From Haematobacter massiliensis (GTDB taxonomy: Bacteria; Pseudomonadota; Alphaproteobacteria; Rhodobacterales; Rhodobacteraceae), in assembly GCF_000740795.1 (NCBI RefSeq), contig NZ_JGYG01000013.1:21496-85495 (forward strand): 64,000 bases of DNA. The letters are read 5' to 3'. Numbering within the stretch: position 1 is the first letter of the stretch; each line of letters begins with the position of its first letter. The position numbers were made by a program, and so were the translations under genes. Positions 17,665-27,230 of the stretch are shown one piece after another. A model generated the notes under the pieces. That model did no database searches. It was not told the DNA's origin and saw nothing but the letters and a program-made list of their open reading frames with translations.

Positions 17665-18444
17665 ATGGAGGGTCCGGGGCAGGTTCTGCCCGGCAGCGCA
17701 ACCGGAGCCGACCCTGTGACGCCTTCTCCTCCCCTCCTGCTGACATCGGCCATCCATGTCTCTGCGCCCCTGACCAACCTGACCGATGCGAAACAGCGCC
17801 TTGATGCCCATCTCGACAGTCTGGCGGAATGGAGCAGGACGCCGGGTGTAGAGGAAATCGTGATCTGCGACGGTTCGGGTTACGATCTGGAGCCGCATCT
17901 CGCTCCCCTGCGCCAGGCCCATCCCCATATGCGGTATGAAGCCCTTTCCTTTCGCAACGATCAGGAAATGGTTGCCCGGCGAGGGAAGGGCTATGGCGAG
18001 GGCGAGATCGTCCTTCATGCCCTCGGCCACAGCAGGATCCTGCAAAACAGCCCCGCTTTCGCCAAATGCACGGGGAAGCTGTGGCTCAGTAACTTTTCCG
18101 CCTGTCTTCGGGGGTGGAATGGGCAGGCTGGCTTCAATCTCTGGGGCCGCACCCGGATCGACAGCATCGATACGCGCTTCTATCTTGTCGCGCGCGATTT
18201 CTTCGACCGCCATCTTCGCGATCGCTACCGCGATGTCGACGATCCGGCGGGATATTACCTTGAGCACAGCTATCGCGACGGGTTGGAGGGACTTCCTCCC
18301 CGCAGCTATGTGATGTGGCCCGCCCCGCGCCTGCAAGGCGTGTCGGGTTCCTCAGGGCAGGGCCTGCCGCCCCAGGGGGTCGGCAGGCGGATGAGGAATG
18401 ACTTGCGCAACCTTGCCTTTCGCGCGGGAATCCTGCCGCTCTAG
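17665..18444 (+). CDS. Putative glycan-synthesis protein, possibly a glycosyltransferase
   Basis: 259 residues from ATG 17665; GTG 17716 in the same frame is an alternative and fits the start of conserved-looking sequence (LLLTSAIHVSAPLTNLTDAKQRL). The arrangement EEIVICDGSGYDL, then GKGYGEGEIVLHAL, then FAKCTGKLWLSNFSA resembles GT-A-like proteins of capsule clusters in which an early VVxDxS loop is followed by a K-G-Y-G-E helix. No DXD motif or membrane helix is evident, so a catalytic role is inference. Directly downstream of the tailspike-like gene on the same strand. Confidence 0.5.
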   Translation: MEGPGQVLPGSATGADPVTPSPPLLLTSAIHVSAPLTNLTDAKQRLDAHLDSLAEWSRTPGVEEIVICDGSGYDLEPHLAPLRQAHPHMRYEALSFRNDQEMVARRGKGYGEGEIVLHALGHSRILQNSPAFAKCTGKLWLSNFSACLRGWNGQAGFNLWGRTRIDSIDTRFYLVARDFFDRHLRDRYRDVDDPAGYYLEHSYRDGLEGLPPRSYVMWPAPRLQGVSGSSGQGLPPQGVGRRMRNDLRNLAFRAGILPL

Positions 18445-18776
18445 CCTTGGGAGCACAGGCGGGCATTGCCTATCCCTTCGCCAGATTTTATTCCCGTCCC
18501 GGTGCGCGAGACGGTGGCCCTCCGAGCCGCCCATCTCCCGACCGGAGAGCTTATGGACCTGCATCATCCCCAACCGCGACCCCTTTTCTCCGACCGGGAG
18601 GGTGCAAGCAGCCTCGGTTCCGCAATCCCCCCCGTGCTTGCCGGCAAGGGGACAGTCCATGACACGCCCCATGCGCGGGACTGCGGTACGGAAAGAGGCC
18701 CCCTGAGCGGCTCCGCGACCCTGTCCCGCCCTGACGGGATCCCTGCCGATCTGCGCCCCGGGAACCAGCATCTGTC
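18445..18776. other. Gap without a gene
   Basis: About 330 bases of normal GC content between the putative glycan gene and the flippase. No credible frame or terminator seen; it may carry the flippase promoter. Confidence 0.4.
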
Positions 18777-20063
18777 ATGACGGAAGCCCGCTTCAACCTG
18801 AGGAAGAATGTCCTCCATCAGGCGTTCTCCTTCGCCGTCAGCCTGGCTCTCACCTTCCTGACCTACCGCATCCTGATCGAGCGCAGCGGGATCGAGGCTG
18901 TCGGAACATGGTCTCTCCTGCTTGCCTGGACCTCGCTGATCCGGCTTGGCGATCTGGGCCTTGCCACGGCCACGTTGAGGTTCGTGGCACGGCATGATCT
19001 GGATCATGAGCAGGAAGTCATCCGGGATACGATCGAAACGGGGATACTTTCCAACAGCGCCATCTTCGGACTGCTGAATCTTCTTGGCTGGCTCATCCTG
19101 ACATGGGCCCTGCCTTATCTTGTCTCGGCCGATCATCTGGCGGAGGGGGAAGCGCTGCTTCCCTGGCTGTTTCTTCTGTCTTTTCTGAGCAACCTGTCCT
19201 GGATCGTTCTGGGCAGTCTTCAGGGCCTTCATGCCGGCTATGTGGCGGCCCGGCTTTCCGTGGCGGGAAACATCCTGCAGCTTCTGTTGGCCCTCCTGCT
19301 CATTCCGGCCTTCAGCCTGCTGGGACTGGCCTGGGCCCAGATCGCGATGCACCTCGCCCTGGCGATTGTCGGGTGGCTTCTGCTGCATCACTGGGTGCCT
19401 TCCGCCGGGTGGGTGCCGTATCACTTCAACCGCGAGCGGTTCCGCGAGATGCTCGGCTACAGCCTGCGCGCTCAGGTGGCGAGCACGCTGTCCAACTTCT
19501 TCGAGCCTGCCACGAAACTGCTCGTCAGCCTGTTCGGCGATGCCGCGCTTCAGGGGATCTACGAACTGGCCTACAAGACGGTCATGCTGCCCCGCTCCGT
19601 CGTGATGGCCAGCATTCAGGCCTCCATGCCCGCGTTCAGCTATCAGACCAAGACCGATCCGGAAGCAAGCCGTGCCCTCTATCGCCGTATCCTGCGCCGC
19701 ACCGCGCAGGTGACAGTCGCGGTCGGCGTGGCGATCTGCCTCGGTGCACCGGTTGCCTCCTGGCTCTGGCTCGGGCACGTGGATCTGCGCTACTGGGCGT
19801 TCACGGTGATCCTGACCCTGGGGATCCTCACAGCCCTCCTCAATGCGCCCGGCGCATCGATAGGCTTCGTGACGGGAAATCTCCGCCACAATATCTGGAC
19901 GGCCCTTGCCACCCTTGCCCTGACCTTCGCGCTGGGGTTCGTGATCGGGCAAATCTTCGGGCCCTACGGCACGGTGGCGGCCATTTCCGCAGGAACGGGC
20001 CTGGGCAGTATCATCCTCAGACGGATGAACGAGCGCTTCCTGCACCAGCAGGCACCAACGTGA
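18777..20063 (+). CDS. Polysaccharide flippase, Wzx/MATE-like
   Basis: 428 residues with about twelve hydrophobic helices and the positively charged loops typical of the polysaccharide synthase/Wzx family. Its first segment (RKNVLHQAFSFAVSLALTFLTYRILIERSG) and the pattern of helices match oligosaccharide flippases that move undecaprenyl-linked repeat units across the inner membrane. It is the first of two such genes in the window (the other at 60082) and probably serves the fucose-containing Set A polymer. Start at ATG 18777 has only a weak ribosome site. Confidence 0.85.
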   Translation: MTEARFNLRKNVLHQAFSFAVSLALTFLTYRILIERSGIEAVGTWSLLLAWTSLIRLGDLGLATATLRFVARHDLDHEQEVIRDTIETGILSNSAIFGLLNLLGWLILTWALPYLVSADHLAEGEALLPWLFLLSFLSNLSWIVLGSLQGLHAGYVAARLSVAGNILQLLLALLLIPAFSLLGLAWAQIAMHLALAIVGWLLLHHWVPSAGWVPYHFNRERFREMLGYSLRAQVASTLSNFFEPATKLLVSLFGDAALQGIYELAYKTVMLPRSVVMASIQASMPAFSYQTKTDPEASRALYRRILRRTAQVTVAVGVAICLGAPVASWLWLGHVDLRYWAFTVILTLGILTALLNAPGASIGFVTGNLRHNIWTALATLALTFALGFVIGQIFGPYGTVAAISAGTGLGSIILRRMNERFLHQQAPT

Positions 20064-20117
20064 TCCTCCGCCTCTGCTCCCTTTCCGTTTCGATCTCCGG
20101 CCTGTAGGTAATCCCTC

Positions 20118-20948
20118 ATGAGACTTGCCATCCTGTGCGCCAGCTTCAATCGTGTTGCCGTCACGCTCCAGGGCCTTGAAAGCCTGCGGAACGCGCTCGC
20201 CTCCGCACCGGGGCTGGAGTGGAAGATATACCTGCTCGACGATGCCTCTCCCGACGGAACGGCGGAAGCGGTTCGCACCCGCTTTCCGGATGTGCGGGTC
20301 ATAGAGGGAACGGGAAACCTCTTCTGGAACCAGGGGATGCGCCGCGCCCAGGCCGCCGCCCGGGAAGAGGGGCCGTGGGATGCCTATCTGCTCTACAATG
20401 ACGATTCCGTACTGATCCGGGAGGCGGTGGTCGATTTCATTTCCCGTTATGACGCTTACAATCGCGAAGCTCCGACGGCCTGTGTCGGCTCCTTCCTCGA
20501 CCCCGACAGCCGGGAGCCGACATACAGCGGCTACGCCCGGAAATCGCGGCATTTCCCCCTGACCGTCGCGCCGGTCTTTCCCAAGGGCCAGGACATCGCC
20601 TGCGACACGTTCAACGGCAACTTCGTCATGGTGCCCGGGGTCGCGTTCGAGGCGCTCGGGGGGCTCAGCCCAAGCTACAACCACACCTATGGCGATATCG
20701 ACCTGGGTTACGGGCTTGGCCGGAACGGCGTGCGCCGTATCGTGATCGGCAATCCGGTCGGATATGCGAGCCGCAATCCCCCGGCGGATCTTTCGACCCT
20801 TTCGAAACGCTGGAAGAAACATTTCGGGGGGCCGGACAGCTGGCGGCAACATGCAGCCTTCTACCGGCGAAACACCGGGTCCGCGCTCTGGCCGGCCGTC
20901 ATGACGCTCGGCCTTGCCGCCCGGGTAAAACGCGCGCTTCTGGGATGA
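20118..20948 (+). CDS. Glycosyltransferase family 2, rhamnosyltransferase-like
   Basis: 276 residues. GT-A fold with LCASFNRVAVTLQGLESL at the start, LLDDASPDGTAEAV at 39-52, NLFWNQGMRRA and the YNDDS acidic motif at 93-97, then CDTFNGNFVMVP and GDIDLGYGL further on. The combination GNLFWNQGM plus NDD is typical of rhamnosyl-/fucosyl-type family 2 enzymes. Cytoplasmic face of the inner membrane. It lies 54 bases after the flippase and probably shares its transcript, ending against a convergent gene. Confidence 0.87.
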   Translation: MRLAILCASFNRVAVTLQGLESLRNALASAPGLEWKIYLLDDASPDGTAEAVRTRFPDVRVIEGTGNLFWNQGMRRAQAAAREEGPWDAYLLYNDDSVLIREAVVDFISRYDAYNREAPTACVGSFLDPDSREPTYSGYARKSRHFPLTVAPVFPKGQDIACDTFNGNFVMVPGVAFEALGGLSPSYNHTYGDIDLGYGLGRNGVRRIVIGNPVGYASRNPPADLSTLSKRWKKHFGGPDSWRQHAAFYRRNTGSALWPAVMTLGLAARVKRALLG

Positions 20949-20965
20949 TCTTCACGGCTTCTGCC

Positions 20966-20989
20966 CGGCTCCCCCGCGGGGCGGAGCCG
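20966..20989. terminator. GC-rich hairpin between convergent genes
   Basis: CGGCTCC (20966-20972) pairs with GGAGCCG (20983-20989) between the stops at 20948 and 20995. No T-run follows, so termination is only likely by position. Confidence 0.4.
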
Positions 20990-20994
20990 TCAGC

Positions 20995-22218
20995 TCACTT
21001 CATCAGTTCCCGCACGCCGGCGGCGAAGGCGGGCACGTCGCCGCGGGGGGCGTAGTCGGCGGCGCCGCGGCACTGGCGTTCCCACAGATCGCGGTCCGTG
21101 GCCAGGAGACGCATGAAGAAGGCGAAGCCCTCCGGATTGTCCGGCTCCACCACGAAGCCGTTCACGCCGGTGCGCACCAGGCTGTCCCGCGCGCCGCAGA
21201 TATCGGAGAGGATTGAGGGCACACCCATCGCCTGCGCCTCGATCACCACGTTTCCGAACTGCTCCTCGGTACTTGTCAGCACGAGGGCCAGGGTGGAGGT
21301 GAGCAATCGCGCGATGGCATCGGTCTGCAAGAAGCCGTGGAATATCACGCGCTCCGCAATGCCGAGCGCCTCGGCCCGGGCGCGCAGTTCTGCCTCCAGC
21401 GGGCCGGAGCCGCAGAGATGGAGCGGGCGCGGCGCGGGATCGGCAGCGGCATAGAGCGCATAGGCCTCCAGCGCCACGAAGAGGTTCTTCTTCGGCACGA
21501 GCCGGGCCACGATGGTGAAATGCCGTTCCCCGAACGGGATACCTTCCGGGGCTGGCTGGCCCTCCGACATCCGGCGGATGCGGTCCAGAGAGACGGTATT
21601 ATATACCCCCGTGATCCGCTTCTCCGGGATTCCGAGAAACCGGAAATAGTCCCGCGTCCTGAAGCCCGATCCGATCGCCCCCTGATAGGGTTTCAAGAAC
21701 CACGATTTCACCCATTCGCGGAAGGGCCTGCGCGGCATGTCGTCAAACTTCGAGCAGCCCATGGTATAGACCCGGTCCCCCCGCAGCCGCAGCAGGCAGG
21801 CAAAGGCAAAGACCGGCATCCAGCTGTAGTGGCACATGAACCAGATGGCCCGCCCCTCCCGCCGCCGGAAAGCCGCGAGAGAGCGCAGGAGCGCCAGCCC
21901 CGTCGGGCGGGACGCGGGATGGAGCGTCACCTTGCGGAAGCCCTCGCCCGTCTCCGGCACCCAGTCATAGGTGTCGCTCTGCCCATAGAGTTCGAGGCCC
22001 ACCACCTCCGCCTCTCCGCGGACCTCCGCTGCCACGGCGTCGCAGCGGTCGGCATGCATGGGGCCGAAGTTCTCCCACAGGAAGACGAGCCGCGGCAGGG
22101 AACCGGCCGGCTTTACACCCGGCTCCACACCCCGCGGGGCTTCCCCTGCGGGGTTGCGGGGATCGGGGTTTCGGGTATCCGGGAGTGCGGCCTCGGGCGG
22201 AGATACGGGATGGCTCAT
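20995..22218 (-). CDS. Glycosyltransferase family 4
   Basis: 407 residues. GT-B fold: N-terminal acceptor domain beginning LPRLVFLWENFGPMHADR, then the C-terminal donor domain with FTIVARLVPKKNLFVALEAY (about 240-260) and the EX7E motif in EEQFGNVVIEAQAMGVP near 325-340. Such retaining enzymes add a sugar from a nucleotide-sugar donor. The first 40 residues are Pro/Arg-rich and probably disordered. The gene begins seven bases after the stop of fcl and is the last gene of the gmd-fcl transcript, so a fucosyl or related donor is possible but unproven. Confidence 0.87.
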   Translation of the reverse strand: MSHPVSPPEAALPDTRNPDPRNPAGEAPRGVEPGVKPAGSLPRLVFLWENFGPMHADRCDAVAAEVRGEAEVVGLELYGQSDTYDWVPETGEGFRKVTLHPASRPTGLALLRSLAAFRRREGRAIWFMCHYSWMPVFAFACLLRLRGDRVYTMGCSKFDDMPRRPFREWVKSWFLKPYQGAIGSGFRTRDYFRFLGIPEKRITGVYNTVSLDRIRRMSEGQPAPEGIPFGERHFTIVARLVPKKNLFVALEAYALYAAADPAPRPLHLCGSGPLEAELRARAEALGIAERVIFHGFLQTDAIARLLTSTLALVLTSTEEQFGNVVIEAQAMGVPSILSDICGARDSLVRTGVNGFVVEPDNPEGFAFFMRLLATDRDLWERQCRGAADYAPRGDVPAFAAGVRELMK

Positions 22219-22224
22219 CGGGGA

Positions 22225-23181
22225 TCAGGCCTCCCGCAGCGCGGTGGTATGATCCTTGAACCAGCCGTAGGTATCGCGCAGGCCATCCTCCAGCCCGGTC
22301 TGCGCCTGCCAGCCCATCGCGGCGAGGCGGGAGACATCCATGAGCTTCCGCGCCGTCCCGTCGGGTTTCGTCGTGTCGAAGGAAATACGGCCCTCGAAGC
22401 CGGTGACCTTCGCGATCATCGCGGCCAGCTCCGCGATGGTCACGTCCTGACCTGTCCCTACGTTGATATGGGACAGCATCGGCTCGGTATTCGCCTCATA
22501 GACCGCGCGGGGCAGGCCCAGGACAAAGAGCGAGGCCTCCGCCATGTCATCCACATGCAGGAATTCGCGCATGGGCGTGCCGGTGCCCCAGATCACCACC
22601 TCGTCGCGGCCCTCGCGCGCGGCCTCATGGAAGCGGCGGATGAGGGCGGGCATGACATGGCTGTTCTCGGGGTGGAAGTTGTCGCCCGGACCATAGAGGT
22701 TCGTGGGCATCACCGAGCGGTAGTCGGTGCCGTATTGCCGGTTGTAGCTCTCGCAGAGCTTGATCCCCGCGATCTTGGCAACCGCATAGGGTTCGTTCGT
22801 GGGCTCCAGCACCCCGGTCAGCAGCGCATCCTCCGCCATCGGCTGAGCGACGGCGCGGGGATAGATGCAGGAGGATCCCAGGAACAGCAGATGCTGCACG
22901 CCCGCCTTGTGGGCCTGATGGATGACATTCGCCTCCATCATCAGGTTTTCATAGATGAACTCGGCCGGGTAGGTGTTGTTGGCATGGATGCCGCCCACCT
23001 TGGCCGCGGCGAGGATCACGGCATCGGGCTTTTCCTCCGCCATGAAGGCCCGCACTGCGGCCTGGTCGGTCAGGTCGAGTTCGGCATGGGTGCGGGTGAC
23101 GACATCCGCCCCCCGGGCCTGCAGGCGGCGCAGGATCGCCCCCCCCACCATGCCGCGATGTCCGGCGACGTAGTATTTCAT
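22225..23181 (-). CDS. fcl: GDP-L-fucose synthase
   Basis: 318 residues from ATG 23181 (GGGGCGGG upstream), the normal size. NAD(P)-binding [12 protein letters not shown] at about 7-18, the catalytic YxxxK in [10 protein letters not shown] near 135-140, and the [15 protein letters not shown] segment identify the bifunctional 3,5-epimerase/4-reductase that turns GDP-4-keto-6-deoxymannose into GDP-L-fucose. It starts 10 bases after gmd stops, so the two consecutive pathway enzymes are co-transcribed. Cytoplasmic. Predicts L-fucose in at least one polymer made here. Confidence 0.95.
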   Translation of the reverse strand: MKYYVAGHRGMVGGAILRRLQARGADVVTRTHAELDLTDQAAVRAFMAEEKPDAVILAAAKVGGIHANNTYPAEFIYENLMMEANVIHQAHKAGVQHLLFLGSSCIYPRAVAQPMAEDALLTGVLEPTNEPYAVAKIAGIKLCESYNRQYGTDYRSVMPTNLYGPGDNFHPENSHVMPALIRRFHEAAREGRDEVVIWGTGTPMREFLHVDDMAEASLFVLGLPRAVYEANTEPMLSHINVGTGQDVTIAELAAMIAKVTGFEGRISFDTTKPDGTARKLMDVSRLAAMGWQAQTGLEDGLRDTYGWFKDHTTALREA

Positions 23182-23191
23182 GTCCCGCCCC

Positions 23192-24310
23192 TTACGCTTC
23201 GACCGAGACCGGCGCGTGGAAGCCATGCTCCCGCAGCAGCCGGTGACGGCGGGCGGATTGCAGATCCTCGGCCACCATCTCGGCGCACATCTCCTGCGCG
23301 GTGATCTCCGGCACCCAGCCGAGCTTCTCCTTGGCCTTGGTCGGATCGCCGAGCAGCGTCTCCACCTCGGCCGGGCGGAAATAGCGCGGGTCGATGCGCA
23401 TGATGACCTGGCCCGTCTTCACGTCGGGCGCCTTGTCCCCCGTAATGGCGGTGACGGTCGCCACCTCCTCCACGCCGGTCCCGGTGAACTCCAGCGTCAG
23501 CCCCAGCTCTGCCGCCGACCAGCGGATGAATTCGCGCACCGAATACTGCTTGCCGGTGGCGATGACGAAATCCTCCGCCGCCTCCTGCTGGAGCATCATC
23601 CACTGCATGCGGACATAGTCCTTGGCATGGCCCCAGTCGCGCAGGCTGTCGATATTGCCCATGTAGAGGCACTGCTCCAGCCCCTGCGCGATGTTGGCCA
23701 GGCCCCGGGTGATCTTGCGCGTCACGAAGGTCTCGCCGCGGCGGGGGCTCTCATGATTGAAGAGGATGCCGTTGCAGGCATAGATCCCATAGGCCTCGCG
23801 GTAGTTCACCGCGATCCAGTAGGCATACATCTTGGCCACCGCGTAAGGGCTGCGCGGATGGAAGGGGGTCGTCTCCTTCTGCGGGATCTCCTGCACCAGC
23901 CCGTAGAGTTCGGAGGTGGAGGCCTGGTAGAAGCGGGTCTTCTGCTCCAGCCCGAGGAAGCGGATCGCCTCCAGAAGCCGCAGCGTGCCGATCGCATCCA
24001 CGTCGGCGGTGTATTCCGGCGCCTCGAAGCTCACCGCGACATGGGATTGCGCGCCGAGGTTGTAGACCTCGTCGGGCTCCACCTCGCGCAGGATGCGCGT
24101 CAGGTTCGACGTGTCGGTGAGGTCGCCGTAATGCAGCTTCAGCCGCGGGTCCGGGTTGTGCGGGTCTTCATAGATGTGGTCGATCCGCTGGGTGTTGAAC
24201 AGCGAGGCGCGGCGCTTGATCCCATGGACTTCATAGCCCTTGGCGAGCAGGAATTCCGCCAGATAGGAGCCGTCCTGGCCGGTGATACCTGTGATAAGGG
24301 CCTTTTTCAT
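23192..24310 (-). CDS. gmd: GDP-mannose 4,6-dehydratase
   Basis: 372 residues, start supported by AGGAGA. Extended SDR enzyme: [16 protein letters not shown] at 7-22 binds NADP, the catalytic Ser/Thr-Glu-Tyr-Lys set appears as STSELYG and [12 protein letters not shown], and the [18 protein letters not shown] segment is diagnostic for Gmd. Converts GDP-D-mannose to GDP-4-keto-6-deoxy-D-mannose, the substrate of the neighbouring fcl product. First gene of a gmd-fcl-GT4 unit, although the upstream glycosyltransferase on the same strand may be included. Confidence 0.97.
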   Translation of the reverse strand: MKKALITGITGQDGSYLAEFLLAKGYEVHGIKRRASLFNTQRIDHIYEDPHNPDPRLKLHYGDLTDTSNLTRILREVEPDEVYNLGAQSHVAVSFEAPEYTADVDAIGTLRLLEAIRFLGLEQKTRFYQASTSELYGLVQEIPQKETTPFHPRSPYAVAKMYAYWIAVNYREAYGIYACNGILFNHESPRRGETFVTRKITRGLANIAQGLEQCLYMGNIDSLRDWGHAKDYVRMQWMMLQQEAAEDFVIATGKQYSVREFIRWSAAELGLTLEFTGTGVEEVATVTAITGDKAPDVKTGQVIMRIDPRYFRPAEVETLLGDPTKAKEKLGWVPEITAQEMCAEMVAEDLQSARRHRLLREHGFHAPVSVEA

Positions 24311-24368
24311 CGGGGTCTCCTGGCTGAAAGCGGGCGGGGATGGCTGGAAGGCGCCCGCGGACTGCAGG

Positions 24369-24417
24369 CGGTTATCGTGAAAATCCGCCGGGCGCGGACA
24401 AGAGCGGAAATAACCGC
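24369..24417. repeat. Inverted repeat GCGGTTAT-ATAACCGC upstream of gmd
   Basis: Eight-base arms near 24369-24376 and 24409-24416 with a roughly 32-base spacer, in the 237-base gap between gmd and the glycosyltransferase at 24548. May be a weak terminator of the upstream gene or part of the gmd promoter region. Confidence 0.35.
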
Positions 24418-24547
24418 GGGACGCCGACGGACGAAGAGCGGCACCTCCTGCGGGCGGGCGGGGCGGGCTGCAGAAGCGCGGCCGGGCAGGCCGGCTCTAC
24501 GGGAATGGCGAATGCCGCAAGGGCAATTGTCCGGGAGACAGGTCATG

Positions 24548-25297
24548 TCAGTGCCGGACCAGTTCCAGAAGCTTGCGGGGATATTTCGACAGGATGCGCG
24601 GATAGCTGGTGGCAATGCCGTTCTCCCGGCAGGCGCGGCGCACTTCCTGCGTGCCGAGGATCTTGCTCCTCAGCCCCGAGGTGCTGGCGCCGCCCGCCTC
24701 CATCCTGACCCAGACCTCCGGGACATGCCGCCAGCGGATGTCGCCCTTCCGGAACACGCGGGCCACGAATTCGAAATCCCCGGCGATGCGGTAATCTGTC
24801 CGGTAAAGACCATGCGCCTCGAACACACGGCGATGAAGGAACAGCGCGGTATGGGCGGGCATCGCCCCCGCCGCGATCCGCTCGGGCCGGAAGTGGGAAC
24901 TGTCATAGCGCCGGATCACCCGGTCCGGCTGGCCGGGCGGATGAAAGGTCACATCGGCAAAGACCGCATCGAGATCACCCCCCGCAAAGGCTTCCGCCAC
25001 GCGGGAGAGGACATGCGGATGGGCGTAACGGTCATTGGAGTGCAGGATACCGATCACCTCTCCCTCCGCCCGGGCGATACCCTTGTTGATCGCGTCGTAG
25101 ATGCCGCGATCCGGCCCGGAGGCGAGACTGATGAGCGGGCTGGCGAACCCCTCCACCACGGCACAGGTCTCGTCCTTCGACGCACCGTCCACCACGACAA
25201 GCTCCCGCTCCGCATGGTCCTGAAGGAGAAAACTCTCAACCGCCCGCGCGACCGTCGCCCCGGAATTGTAGCAGGCCATGACGGCGGAAATCTTCAT
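24548..25297 (-). CDS. Glycosyltransferase family 2, WcaA-like
   Basis: 249 residues. GT-A fold with ISAVMACYNSGATVARAVES at 3-22, LVVVDGASKDETC at 33-45, GPDRGIYDAINKGI at about 62-75 and ILHSNDRYAHP near 85-95, the form found in WcaA/WcaE-type enzymes of colanic-acid clusters, where the usual DD pair reads ND. MPAHTALFLHRRVFE and GDFEFVARVF give the acceptor-side motifs. Probably adds one residue of the fucose-containing repeat. Same strand as gmd, about 240 bases upstream of it. Confidence 0.87.
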   Translation of the reverse strand: MKISAVMACYNSGATVARAVESFLLQDHAERELVVVDGASKDETCAVVEGFASPLISLASGPDRGIYDAINKGIARAEGEVIGILHSNDRYAHPHVLSRVAEAFAGGDLDAVFADVTFHPPGQPDRVIRRYDSSHFRPERIAAGAMPAHTALFLHRRVFEAHGLYRTDYRIAGDFEFVARVFRKGDIRWRHVPEVWVRMEAGGASTSGLRSKILGTQEVRRACRENGIATSYPRILSKYPRKLLELVRH

Positions 25298-26207
25298 GCG
25301 GTGGCTCGGGTATCCTGGGCCTTCGGTTGGTTCTGCCGCCTAGCACGGGCGGGCCGTCATGGAAAGGGAAGGGAAGGGGCGGGCAGGCGGATTGCTGCGC
25401 CTGGCGCGGAAGCAGGCGGAAGGGGCCGCTTCGCCTCGACCGGCTCCCGACCCTTAATCGCCAATGGCCCCATGTCACGGAAGGGGATGGAGTGCGGCGC
25501 CCTCACGATATCGGTGACCGGCTTTGCCATGGCGGGTGGCCTGGTGTCGATTGCACCGGGCAGGACGAGGCGGTGCAGGAGGAGGCCGGGCGGGAGGAGA
25601 GTGGGTAGGTGGAGACTGGGTGGGGGCAGGCTGGGCGGGGGCAGGCTGGGCAGGACGCGACACGGGGGGGTAGGGAGAAGCAGCAGGCAAGGGGGTACCC
25701 GGGCAGGGGCAGGCAGGGGCCTGACCACGGGCCTTCCTTGCCTCTCCCTCCCGGATCCCCATACCGACCCGACCGGGAGGGCGAAACCGATGGCCTCTCT
25801 CCCCGATCTCCCCCCACGGATCTCTCCCCCCGGTCTCCCCCGACAGAATATCCCGGAGGCCCGCATGGCCACGGCCCGCCTGTGAGCCCGGTATTTCGCT
25901 GAGGCCGGTATTTCGTGGGAGCCCAGTATTTCGTGGGAGCCCGGTATTTGAGTCTGGTATTTTGAGTACGGCATTTCCTGAAGCAGGGATGCACACGGCC
26001 AGTCGCATCGGCCTCCCTCCTCCTGCTTCGGGCGCGCGCCGCTCCGATGCCACAAAATCGTCAGGCGCAGATGCACCGTGACCGCCCGCTCCGGCGCGCA
26101 GGTCCTCATCCGGTCGTGACGCCCTGTCGGCTCGACCTCGGCAGCGGGGCTGCATATAGTACCGCCACCGGCGGCACCCCGCCCCGGAGGCCAAGCATGG
26201 GAAAGCG
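25298..26207. other. Gap rich in short repeats, no convincing gene
   Basis: About 900 bases between divergent genes. Around 25600-25660 GGGCAGGCTGGG-type G-rich units recur, and 25885-25980 holds short tandem copies listed separately. Long open frames on the minus strand are Pro/Arg-rich artefacts of the repeats. The last 100 bases before 26208 should contain the promoter of the polymerase gene. Confidence 0.5.
25885..25980. repeat. Degenerate tandem repeat, GAGCCCGGTATTTCGTGG-like units
   Basis: About four to five copies of an 11-18 base unit centred on GAGCC(C)GGTATTTCGTGG, spaced at 18-19 bases in the first three and shortened in the last two. Copies are contiguous and diverging, with no spacers of the CRISPR kind. 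Noncoding. Confidence 0.75.
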
Positions 26208-27212
26208 ATGACGAGCCGCGCCATTGACGCCAGTCCGGTCGCACAGCCTTTCCGGGCAGGCCTCAGGGGGGCCGATCTGCTGGCGGGGATGCTCGTCTTC
26301 CTGGTGGCCTTCGGCATCTCCCTCTCGCTGCTGGGAGCCTATACAGGGGGAGACCAGCTCAACTACCGCGCCTTCTATGACGAGGTACGGGGTGTGCGGG
26401 CCGATGCCGTGCCGATCGTTCAGGCGATGACCACCGGCTCGGCCGAACCGCTCTATGGCTATCTGATGTGGGTCACCTCCAGCGCGGGGCTGGACAAGGA
26501 TGTCGTGATTTCCGTGATGAACGGAATACTGGCGCTGGTCCTTTTCCTGTTCCTGCGTCGCTATCGGGCTGGTGTGCTGCCGACCGCTCTCATCTTTACG
26601 AACTTCTACCTCATCACGCTGTTCACGTCGCTCGAACGCCTGAAGCTCGCCTATATCCTGCTGACGCTCGCCATGCTGGTGTCGGGGTGGAAAAGGGCGC
26701 TGATCCTGTTCATATCCATGACGGCGCATTTCCAGTCCTTCCTGCTGATCGCGGCGGGGGCGGGTCTGCGTGTCGGGTCTGCCGACTTCCTGCGCCGCTA
26801 CGTCACCCCGTTACAGCTGCTTCTCATCCTCATGGGGATTCCGGTCGCCATCATCGGATTTCTGCTCTTTGTGCTGCGCTTCCTGCCCGCCATTCAGGGC
26901 AAGATGGCCGCGTATCAGGGGGGCGGGGTGGCCGAACTGGCCAGCATGGGGCTGCTCATCATCGTGGGAGTGGTCGTGCTCCGCCGGAAGCAGGCATTCC
27001 TGGTGGGTCTCATTCCGATCGCGATGGCGGCGGCGGTCTTCGGGGCCTCCCGCATCAACGTCATGGCAGTCACATTCCTGCTCTACCTTGCCGTGACGGA
27101 GCGGCGGGCCAGTCATCCGCTGATGCTGGCGCTTCTGGTCTATTTCAGCCTGAAGACCATCCCCTTCGTCGAGAACATCTATGCCTGGGGCGATGGCTAT
27201 TACATCCCCTGA
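26208..27212 (+). CDS. EpsG-family polysaccharide polymerase (Wzy-like)
   Basis: 334 residues, about ten hydrophobic helices. The opening (LLAGMLVFLVAFGISLSLLGAYTGGDQLNYRAFYDEV) and the TSLERLKLAYILLTLAML segment match the EpsG family, proposed polymerases of exopolysaccharide repeat units at the periplasmic face of the inner membrane. It differs in type from the ligase-like polymerase at 49012, implying two products. 18 bases separate it from the following glycosyltransferase, which it probably precedes in one transcript. Confidence 0.8.
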   Translation: MTSRAIDASPVAQPFRAGLRGADLLAGMLVFLVAFGISLSLLGAYTGGDQLNYRAFYDEVRGVRADAVPIVQAMTTGSAEPLYGYLMWVTSSAGLDKDVVISVMNGILALVLFLFLRRYRAGVLPTALIFTNFYLITLFTSLERLKLAYILLTLAMLVSGWKRALILFISMTAHFQSFLLIAAGAGLRVGSADFLRRYVTPLQLLLILMGIPVAIIGFLLFVLRFLPAIQGKMAAYQGGGVAELASMGLLIIVGVVVLRRKQAFLVGLIPIAMAAAVFGASRINVMAVTFLLYLAVTERRASHPLMLALLVYFSLKTIPFVENIYAWGDGYYIP

Positions 27213-27230
27213 TCCCAGCCCGGATATCCC

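Noticed and set aside
23180..25885. Plus-strand open frame of about 900 codons opposite gmd and a glycosyltransferase
   Set aside because: It is the antisense of well-supported genes with clear motifs; its product is rich in Arg, His, Gly and Pro without domains, as expected in GC-rich DNA.
25885..25980. Possible CRISPR array
   Set aside because: Repeat units are contiguous and diverging with no unique spacers of 30-40 bases, and no cas genes are present.
25475..26317. Minus-strand frame of 280 codons with NTGLPR-like peptide repeats
   Set aside because: The peptide repeats come from the noncoding tandem array and exist in all three frames; the frame also overlaps the start of the EpsG-type gene.
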